A stretch of 64,000 nt of DNA. It comes from Bigelowiella natans CCMP2755 (taxonomy: Eukaryota; Cercozoa; Chlorarachniophyceae). Position 1 is the stretch's first letter. Each line of letters begins with the position of its first letter. Below, piece after piece: positions 55,387-64,000 of this stretch. Position numbers and translations under genes: made by a program. The stretch covers positions 62,001 to 126,000 of the forward strand of contig ADNK01002621.1 of the NCBI GenBank assembly GCA_000320545.1. The letters are read 5' to 3'. A model generated the notes under the pieces. That model saw nothing but the letters and a program-made list of their open reading frames with translations, had not been told where the DNA came from and ran no database searches.

Positions 55387-56056
55387 CGCTTCTCCTTCTC
55401 CTTGTCTAATTAAATTGTTCCTGTAGATGCGAACAGCGTGTGTGTGTGTGTATGGTTGTGTGTGTGTGTGTTTGTGTGATTGTGCTGGCAAGATAACAAT
55501 CATTATCACCGTCATCGTCATCATGTCATCATCATATTTGTTGTTTCTTTGGCATTAATGGATCGTGTGCTGTACAAGTAGTGGTAACACGATTTCTGTA
55601 CTTTTCCTCCTCCTCCATGTTGCCAAAGGTGGTGGTGGCTACAATAGATTGATTGTGACTTTCTTGCAACAAAGAAGAGTCCCATTCTTAACTACGACAA
55701 CTAAAATGTTGCTTTTTATCCAATTTTCACATGCCTTTCCAGGAATAACATTCGGGGAAGGATCCCGGAGCCGCATTCCAGATGAAACCCGCTTACTGCT
55801 AACTCCAAGCTATATCAATTTTTCTGCATGTCGGTGTTGCTAAATAGTCGGCCTTTTCTGATCCTGAAATCTCGGCTGCATTCTTTGAAGAAAGAAAATG
55901 CAGGCCATATTTATGGAAAATATGGTAAAAAACGCAGAGTAAGAGGAGCAAGTGCCATGCCTCTCTCTCCACAAAGTAGTGCCGATGATGATTCCGATAC
56001 TCTTGCCTACCAGGGGAAGTAAGTAGAGTGTAGAAGAGAGCCGTTCTCAAGCAACA
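55387..56056. promoter_or_regulatory. Divergent promoter region with a small plus-strand frame
   Basis: It lies between the head-to-head ATGs at 55386 and 56057. A 64-codon frame at 55828-56022 starts ATGTCGGTG, contains HSLKKENAGHIYGKYGKKRR, and ends one base after a GTAAGTAG donor-like site. It could be an upstream exon or upstream ORF of the HMG-box gene, but I could not join it in phase. Confidence 0.35.
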
Positions 56057-58904
56057 ATGGATTCATTTGCTCGTGAAACACCTACCGATACTGACCGGGT
56101 TGTTGATTGGGTGGTAAGGACAAGGCAGGAAAAACAACACTCGACTGCTGTCTACTGTGGGGAGGAGGGATTAGTTGGTCTTAATAACTCCTCTTTTCCA
56201 CTTGCGACGAATCGTCCTAAGTCAGCTTTTGAGCACTTCTCTGAGAGCCTGTGTGATGAATCTCGTCTTCAAAAAGTATTCACACCTTTGGATATAAAGG
56301 AAGTGATCGCTGTTCCTTCTTGGGGAAGGCTAAGTTTAAGTCAGAAACAAAAGTAGTAAATGGTTAATCGATCGGATGGTGTAGAGTAGCATTGACTTTT
56401 CAATGTAACATTTCATAGATATATAGAACTTGCGGAGCTGGATCGAGACCGTTGGAAATATGTGAGTCCCACCATTCAAATCAGATTAGTTGATTGGTAT
56501 AAATCATCCTGAGTAGTTCAAAGAACAACTCGACAACCCTTCTTAGGTGTTGACTTCATAATTAGGAAACATGGTTGTTGACTGGTAGTGTGGATGATTA
56601 TAAATATTCAATCTATAACACTAGATTGGGTGGTGAGAAGAATTCAATCAATTTTGGGGGACTTCGCGGAATGCAGCAAAAGCATTGTGACATTGATGAT
56701 GATGATGATCGTCACTGCAATAAGTTGGATAATGATGGCGGAACCAATGACATGAAGACATTAAAGAATCAACTCAAAAATCGATTTGCTCGGTTCAGAC
56801 CAGTAGATGCTCTATATGTGACAGTCGGCGGTGCTGGAAAATTTGATCCTTTCGCACAAACCCACAGTATGCTAAATTTTGATGACAAGGAGTCAACAAG
56901 AAGGCTGAATCTTGCGAATACCAAGCTGGTGGAACTCTTACAAAAGGGTAGCACTCACAAACAGAATAGCCATCGTAGAGGTGCTACTGATACACAACTT
57001 CACTCGTCTGATGTTGGAATTCACAAGAAGAAACATCAATACCTTTCCAAGTCTCTACCACTGCTGCAGGTAGAATTCCCTTTAAGCAGCAGCAGCTCTA
57101 TGGAAGATGGATTGTTTTCAAGCGGTGGCTCTAAAAGAGGACTTGGTGTAAAAGACAGTAGTAGCAGTGGATATCACCGGAACAACCACGTATCTATACT
57201 TGGAAGTGAATTCCAAAATTACAATGACAAGAATAAACTCGAAGATATTATGACATCGATCACAACATATTCAAACGTAGGCACCGAGATTGGCAGCTTA
57301 CCTCACGTAGAGACCAGAAATCCTACGAATTTGACAGAACTTGATGATGAAAGAGACGTACTTATTGATTCTGCACTCTCTTCTTCATCACATCACGAGG
57401 ATATCAAGAGTAAGAGTGATGATGAATGTGGAGAAGGGGCAGAATTTTCAATTGAGAGAAGTGAATCAAACCCTGAAGGAAATCTACCTGATCTGAACCA
57501 CATGCCGATTTCTATAACTGAGAGAAGTGTTCAAGATCCTCATTTTGGTAATAATTGCATCATTGCTGAGACTGGTGAAGCTGATCAACAACCACAGAGA
57601 TGCAATGAAACATCATGGACTATGGAAACCTCCCTGTCAAATTATCGTAAAAAGGAAATGCAGGTTTATATCCCGAAAGAAAAATTGAAAGCAGGATCGA
57701 GAGTGAGGGTGTTTTGGGCGACAAGAGGTATGGATAGGACTGGTACAGGTCTTAATTACACATACCAACCCTCTTCAGTCATCATTTCACTCATTGAATA
57801 TTCGTGTTGCAGTTCGCGAAATTCTAGACAAAAGTGATGGGAAGGGTACAAATGTTGGCGTGGAATATGATGATGGAGAGGTAATATTTCGAACCATTGT
57901 TTTGGTATTTTGTCCCTAAGATACATACTTTACACAGTGGGTGGATCACATGTCAATAGAGGATTGGCCACACACGATTTTGAGCTTGCCAAATGATGAT
58001 ATCGAAGCAGCAAGCTTGAATCATCATCATGTGGCACACAGCGACTCTGAGAATAATGGTAAATTTTTAGGGAAAAACTGTGATTCATCCGAGCGATAAT
58101 ACGATTTCAATCCCTTTTTTAGAAGGACCTGATATTAAAAGAGATTCCGACCAACTTGATAGAACTCAAGAAAATGATGAGCAAGAAACGGAGGAGTCGA
58201 CTTCTTCTCTACGGGAATATGATGTCGACTACAATGAGAGCAGCTATAGGCAGCAGAGTTACTACATTGATCCACACTCCTTAAACAACAATATTCACAC
58301 CGATGAGGATGATGACATGCTGGTTAGTAATAGTAAAAGAGGATCTGAGGAATTCAAATCTAAATTTCACATTGATAGACCGAAGTCGCTCTTTGTTGGG
58401 AAAAACAGTATTTCTGAAATGGCATTGATAGTTACGCCAACACACAATCTCATGGATTTCTCACCCTGTACCCACGGTACTCCGCATACCGTCGTCGATG
58501 GAAAGACAAATTCTTTAGGTAGGATAGTTCCAAAACCTTTGAAAGATGCTCAAATTATGTTGGAGCATGTAAAGCAACGAAGCCCATTTCAAATGGAACG
58601 TGAAAGTTATTGCAGGCGCAAAAGTTACACCACGAAGAAAAGCAAAGTTTCATCGGCCATGAGTCAACGCCCAAAGAGTCAAGGAAGGTAGTACAGATAG
58701 CAATTCACTTTTCAAAATCTAAAAAATTCACGGTTTGATCATTTTTCACATGAGTTTGCCATTTCTACGGTTTGTCTGTTTCGCAGAGAGCCAGATGAAA
58801 TTTCAAGCCCAATCCATAAACCAATTCATTTGCGCTTGAAGCGACATCGAAAACAGCAGGTTCCTACTGTTTCTCCCAACACAAAGGTTGAATCCGGCAC
58901 ATGA
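56057..58904 (+). CDS. HMG-box protein with a Tudor-like segment
   Basis: Seven exons close in frame (790 residues): 56057-56352, 56419-56461, 56566-57727, 57813-57880, 57938-58058, 58123-58687, 58787-58904. The HMG-box pattern spans the first three exons: RPKSAFEHFSESL, then SWGRLSLSQKQKYIEL and AELDRDRWKYET. Much later comes a small beta-rich unit, LKAGSRVRVFWATRV, VGVEYDDGEWVDHM, resembling Tudor/chromo-barrel readers where an aromatic cage precedes an acidic turn. The rest is Ser/Asp-rich and basic; the C-terminus (HLRLKRHRKQQV) is a likely nuclear signal. A DNA-binding chromatin role is inferred. The box has an insertion between helices 1 and 2 compared with canonical HMGB proteins. Confidence 0.85.
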
Positions 58905-58909
58905 TGAAA

Positions 58910-59960
58910 AATAGTCAAGGACACTGATACATCGTGCGTGAAATGCAACACTAGCAGCTGCTGTGGCTTAATTTCACAAGTGGCATTGCTATTGCGACAT
59001 TACATCGTGGTAATGTTTCCAAATTACGCCAGAGTGGACGGTGTTCAAATGCGATGTACAGTCACAAGTGCATCCGTCCGATTCTGAATGCTGTGGCTTT
59101 TTATGTGGCTGAGACGTACACGAGTACAACATATCATCAGAGATGTTTTTGGCAGTGCCCTTGCGACTCCTGCGCATGCTCGTGATGGGCTCAAGGAGCT
59201 AGCAAAAAAATGGCATGAAGTCATGCATGCAAGTGATGGTGACTCTGTCTAGCTCTGAGATGTGTTTGATGAGAAACGAGTGCTCAAATGTGTCTATTAT
59301 CAAACAGATTACACGTGAGTTTTGGTGAACAGCGTCGTCAGGTTGCAATGGGACAATGGACGCTTGCCACTTGCCGCGCACACCACGCTAAGCACACATC
59401 TAGGTTATGTTACCTAGACATGCACATCGCTAAATCGTGTACGTGTGGTGCATGATTCCCACGCTAGCACGTTCGTCCACTCGTTAAAGTCTGCAAGTGC
59501 TCGTCATGCAAGCCGGTGAATGTGTATAACAAGTCCTCAATTTTCTCTGTGAAGCAGGCTGATTGAGGATCTAGAATGTGAGTCAGTCAGCGCACTGCTA
59601 TTGTTGTTGTTCACACGCACTAGCGCAGCATGTGTCCAATAAGGCTAGCTAGCTACTAGCCAGCTAGACGTCCAGGTGTGCATGTGCATTGGACGAGACA
59701 TGCAAGCACATATGCAAGCCGATGCTGTGCACTAGAGCACATCTAGGCATGAGTGCTGCAGCTTTGCGTACTTTTTTACTATGTCTATTGTGCATGCTAG
59801 CATGAACCAAAAGCATGGCATCGTGTCATATGAGTCGAACTAGCAAAGTATTTCCATATCTAGACATCATCACCGGTTGCTCATGCTTCATTTAGATCCC
59901 AGTTGTAGTCCGCGAACACCAGTTTTGGCTAAAACACATCAAATTGCAAATTCGATGTGT
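58910..59960. other. Convergent intergenic island H (CTAG/GCATGC-rich)
   Basis: It lies tail-to-tail between the HMG-box and DUF547 genes. It has CTAGACATGC at 59414-59423, GGCTAGCTAGCTA at 59643-59655, GCACATCTAG at 59737-59746 and GCATGCTAGCATG near 59791. There is no exon and no microsatellite. Confidence 0.7.
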
Positions 59961-60067
59961 GCATCACACAATCACCGAGTTATTCGAGACGGAAAGGGGG
60001 GGGGGGGGGGGGAGAGAGCATGAGAATCAAAGGAATTATATTCGCCCGTTCGTATTATGATGCACAA

Positions 60068-60439
60068 TCACCCAAAATATCTTACAAAAACACTTTGATG
60101 GTAGATGTAAACAAAAACCTTTGGAGCTTCCTCAAAGAAATTCTTCAAGCTTATCCCCCTCTTGCCGGTAACTCCATTCACGAGTAATTCTAACATTTGA
60201 CATCTCTAATCAATGGAAGGCAAGATGGCAGAATTGTGTTGGACAGCCGTTTGGCCAGTTGTTTTCACCGCACATGCAACAAATCTTCATAGCATACGCA
60301 TAAGTCAAATATCCATCTCACACCGTTGTCTATTAAGCTACAACATGCACACGAGTAGTACACCTTGTAGTTGCAAATCACTTCCAAAGTCAGGGCGATA
60401 CCATTGAAAAATCTTCGTTGATGAAGAAAGAAAGAGAAG

Positions 60440-60478
<39 letters not shown>

Positions 60479-60524
60479 GGACGGAGAGAATAATCGAAAC
60501 TATACCAAATAATATAAATATATA

Positions 60525-60564
<40 letters not shown>

Positions 60565-61286
60565 TAGAGTTCGGATGCAATACTAGTAGCACAACAACTA
60601 GTACTAGTATTAGTACTACTATAGGGTTTGGTGTAAGTTGAAGATTGAGGATGTGTGAGCAAGTACTAGTCTATTACTAATGTGTATGTACCTTCGAGAG
60701 TGTAAGTGTATTTGAGTTTCGATCAAAATTTACATTGCTTTCATCCGCCTGAAGTGGTAGTAAGTAGTTCAAACAGCACACACAACACAACACACACAAC
60801 ACAACACACACACACACACACACACACACACATTCACACACTATGCTACAATAAATCTGGTTAACAAAATGAAAAGCTTATTATTACACAGAACGATTCT
60901 GTGGCCGCTTGAAGTCCCATTTCAAGAGCATTTCCGGTGTACACTCTTATCGCAGGGCAGCTCTTAGCCCCACAGTTGAGAGCAAAGTGAATACGAGGGT
61001 CAGGAGGAGAAATTACCTTCAGGGGTTATTCAAAGAGACAACAGCAGGATGAATACAAAATAATGTGCACTTGTCTTGTTTTCCCAATTCCTCCATAAAT
61101 GTTCCGAGGTAGCAGTATTATTTTAAGATTCTCAAGATTGCATGAGGTGTTTGCGTGTATGTGTTTGTGTGAAACAACAACAACTACTACTACAAGCCCA
61201 ACACCACGACTACAATCAACTGGTGCTGCTGCTACTGCTTCTTCTATGCCTATTACTAAGCCTACTCTTACTGCTACTACTACTAC

Positions 61287-61319
<33 letters not shown>

Positions 61320-61752
61320 GCGACAGTCGCGGATCTCCTCCCTTGAAAGGTCCTTTTCAAGCGTAGAATTAATTTATTCGTGGTGGGTGCATGTGTATAT
61401 GTGAGAATAATTTTTTTGGTATCTTGTAGGAACTACTAGCAGACATATATCTTTCATATACCCTTCTATCTTGCATCTTGCAGGCTCATAATACAGCTAT
61501 TGTTGTAGTATTCTACACGAACAATACCACTACTACTAGTACTAGTACTCTACCAGTAGGTTTTGTGAAAGGTAGCTGAACAGATGCAGGAGATGGACGA
61601 TTACCACGTAATACACCGTTTCTAAAGGGGGGAGGAGGAGGAGGATGCAGATTACAATAGCAATTTAGCGTTTTTCTGTTTTCTAAACACTACCATCTTC
61701 TCCGTCAACAACAAAAACAGCAGCTCTTACTTCATTAATAACAACTTTTGCT

Positions 61753-61798
<46 letters not shown>

Positions 61799-62865
61799 TC
61801 GTCCCACTACTACTGCTATAACTACTACTACTACTACTACTACTACACTACTCGATATCGTTGCAAGAATATTCATTCCCAGCAATCACATATTTAGCTT
61901 CCCCATAGAACAACATACGCGCGGCCAAATTTCTAGATAAGTACCAACATGTGAATAGAGGGGTTAAGGAGTAGTTAGCGGTTTGGAGATGGAGGGAGAG
62001 AAGATTAAAAAGGCAAGAAAGATGACTAGTAGGTAGCCCAATCATCACTAAGGGTGGTAGCAGTTGGTACTGCTTATCACATATTCGGTATCATATACTG
62101 TGCGTCTAAGTCCGCTCTAAATCGATCGAGTAATAGACGTATTCTCGCTAGTTTTTCTAAACATTATCATTGTCATCGCTATCATCATCATCATCACCAT
62201 CCAGGCAGCCTGCATACCCCCCGCATTACTTATGTACTTAAAACACGTGTCGTTGTCGTCGTTGTCTTCTATAACAAGCAAACGTACGGTGGGGGCCCTC
62301 GAGCTGTCATCGCATGGACAATCAAGACATTATAGATATTGATGTAGAAGGCCATCCTCTCATCTAAGAAGAAACAACAATTCATTTCTTCATTTGCGTG
62401 CTAACAGAGGAATAATTATAAATATGCGTGTGTGCGTGTGTGTGTGTGTATGTGTGTGTAAGGAGTATATTGATACCTCGTGAGAGAACAGCTGGGTCAC
62501 TCTTAGCAAGTTGATGTGAGAGACGTACAATATCACCAAAAGCTGGATCCTTAGCCAACGCTTTGTAATCGATTGCTTTACCCCTGGTAACCAAACACCA
62601 CCTCCATCATCTTACCATCATTCAAATGCGCTAATTATAAAATGCTCACAACACAATGTCAGCGGCAGCAAGAATAGCATGAATGGCTCGTCATTCTCCT
62701 CGTGATTAGTCTTTTCAAATGTTTGTCCTCCTCCTTCATCCTTTGGCGGCTAAAAAACGACTAGGATGAAATAGATCAAGTGTTAGTACCCCTCTCGGCC
62801 ATGAGAATCCAATAGTTGGGACATCCCTCTCTGCAGCAACTCTGAAATCTTTACGTAAAAGAACA

Positions 62866-62902
<37 letters not shown>

Positions 62903-63607
62903 GGGTCAGGCATAGATCGGAGATACCATCATCATCATAGTGGGTGTTAGAGCAAGCAGGAAGAAAGGAAGCAAGAGCACGCAAAACTACAAGGATGATA
63001 CGACGCTGATGCGAAAGTACAGAAGGAAAATGAAGAAGAGACGACGGCGGGTGATATTTACAAACAATTTCGACACAATACGATTCTTGTCATCATTTAA
63101 TCACAAAAATATCACAACTAATGATGATTATGATGATGATCACGTGTGATCACCATCATCGTCATCGTCATTATTGTGACCTGAGAGGGCGGGAGAACAT
63201 GCCCTTTCCATTCGAAACATGAGTTTATGGCCTCACCTACTCTCGATAGCCCCACCATACCAGAATCAACAAGGATGACAACAACAACAACAACGACCAA
63301 CGATGGGGAAGATGAGAGAGCAGGAGGAAGAAGAGGAGGAGGAGGAGGAGAGGTATTCATTTCTTTTATCACCTCTTTTGGGAGGGGGAGGGTTCGTGGT
63401 GAATATTAGCTTTCCTCCCTTGGTCTCAGCCATGAGGTTGCTGTGAATCAACTCCTCTAACATTCCTTCGATATCAACATGATCATCTTTCTCTGGCAGG
63501 TGTTTATGCTGATGAATCAGGGCCTCAAGAACTTCGTTGCGGCTCAGTTCCGGATGTGCATCGGTGGGGGTGATGAACACTATCACCATGACATAAATGG
63601 ATAGATC

Positions 63608-63645
<38 letters not shown>

Positions 63646-64000
63646 GAAAGATGGTAAGTAAGAGTAAGAATGAGGATGATAATGGTTGCAATCATATTTG
63701 TAATAGTGCAATGTTGTGAATATTGTCAATTCTCCCTGGACACCATCTACATAGTACTACCTGTTTTGAGCTTGTCCCATGAAATGAGAATTTGCTCAGA
63801 TACATCTCGGTATGCTAGCGCCACTATCTTCTCCTTAGCATCGCCAACTCGAAGCTTTTCAATCGTTGGTGCGGGCAAAATTTTGGATTTATCAGCAGCA
63901 GAGAAGAAGCTTTTTCTTCCTCCTCCCTCTGACTGATCATCGTTATCAGATTTAACTAGAAGTGATATTGTGGCCTCGCCATCACCGACAAATGCCCCTC
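60068..64000 (-). CDS. DUF547-domain protein, 5' end outside the window
   Basis: Resolved exons: 64000-63761, about 63567-63375, about 63260-63184, 62841 to about 62760, about 62670-62630, 62583-62477, 62363-62288, 61932-61852, 61621-61549, 61016-60888, 60748-60692, 60412-60364, 60189-60068. DUF547 hallmarks in order are KAIDYKALAKDPAFGDIV, ERMAFYINIYNVLIVHAM, YVIAGNEYSCNDIENGVLRG, DPRIHFALNCGAKSCP, LSKIFQWYRPDFG and FFEEAPKVFVYI. In plants the domain often follows a coiled coil, DEP or glutaredoxin module. Here the upstream exons give a charged segment and a winged-helix-like stretch (HPELSRNEVLEALIH), which may be a DEP-like or PCI-type helix bundle, unproven. The domain's biochemical role is unknown. 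Junctions from 62363 to 61549 and from 61016 to the stop agree in phase. A possible extra exon near 61370-61325 could not be fitted. Confidence 0.85.
60520..60561. repeat. (TA)n tract
   Basis: A TA run inside a DUF547-gene intron. A (GA)n run lies just before it at 60446-60475. Another (TA)n is at 61758-61791. Confidence 0.85.

Noticed and set aside
61325-61370. Extra DUF547-gene exon reading KDLSREEIRD
   Set aside because: It looks coding, but its donor phase does not match the next exon, so it was not included in the model.

Overview
This window looks like nuclear DNA from an intron-rich alga with a complex (secondary) plastid. Spliceosomal GT-AG introns are everywhere: a typical gene here has 5-19 exons, many only 30-120 nt. 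A eukaryotic ribosomal protein (eS24) and a NOB1 nuclease show it is nuclear. Two proteins (a thylakoid-lumen FKBP at 23722-26449 and an M41-type zinc peptidase at 46202-49848) seem to carry signal-peptide-plus-transit-peptide leaders, the pattern of plastids reached through the ER. The lineage (ochrophyte, haptophyte, chlorarachniophyte or other) is inference and cannot be settled here. The sequence is extremely rich in microsatellites, mainly in introns and often starting exactly at the 5' splice site.

Layout. Genes alternate in tail-to-tail and head-to-head order. 1-957 is the 3' end of an unknown (+) gene. 1955-3880 (-) is a WRN-type 3'-5' exonuclease. About 3925-7943 (+) holds unresolved coding exons. 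8933-10462 (-) is a SAM-domain-like protein. 11624-15714 (+) is a prenylcysteine-oxidase-like flavoprotein. 17304-18378 (-) is ribosomal protein eS24 and 19064-23041 (+) is NOB1. 23722-26449 (-) is the lumenal FKBP and 27198-30102 (+) a membrane-anchored metallophosphoesterase with an EF-hand. 30792-34188 (-) is a leucine-carboxyl-methyltransferase-family protein and 34392-35974 (-) a gamma-glutamylcyclotransferase-like protein. 36520-42000 (+) is a JmjC ribosomal oxygenase. 43517-44668 (-) is a small membrane protein and 45002-45991 (+) an unknown gene. 46202-49848 (+) is the plastid M41-type peptidase. 51063-55386 (-) is a ubiquitin-like plus TPR-like protein, 56057-58904 (+) an HMG-box/Tudor-like protein, and 60068-64000 (-) a DUF547 protein running off the window.

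Most exon chains were built by hand and accepted when acceptor, donor and reading phase agreed at each junction and the joined protein matched a family. Several full chains (prenylcysteine oxidase, eS24, metallophosphoesterase, GGCT-like, JmjC oxygenase, M41-type, HMG-box gene) close perfectly in frame.

Themes. Three genes concern the ribosome (eS24, NOB1, JmjC oxygenase), and eS24 and NOB1 share one divergent promoter region. The most unusual patterns are (i) islands rich in CTAG and GCATGC words, found in all eight tail-to-tail intergenic regions and in none of the head-to-head ones, and (ii) (GTA)n tracts that begin at intron donors.
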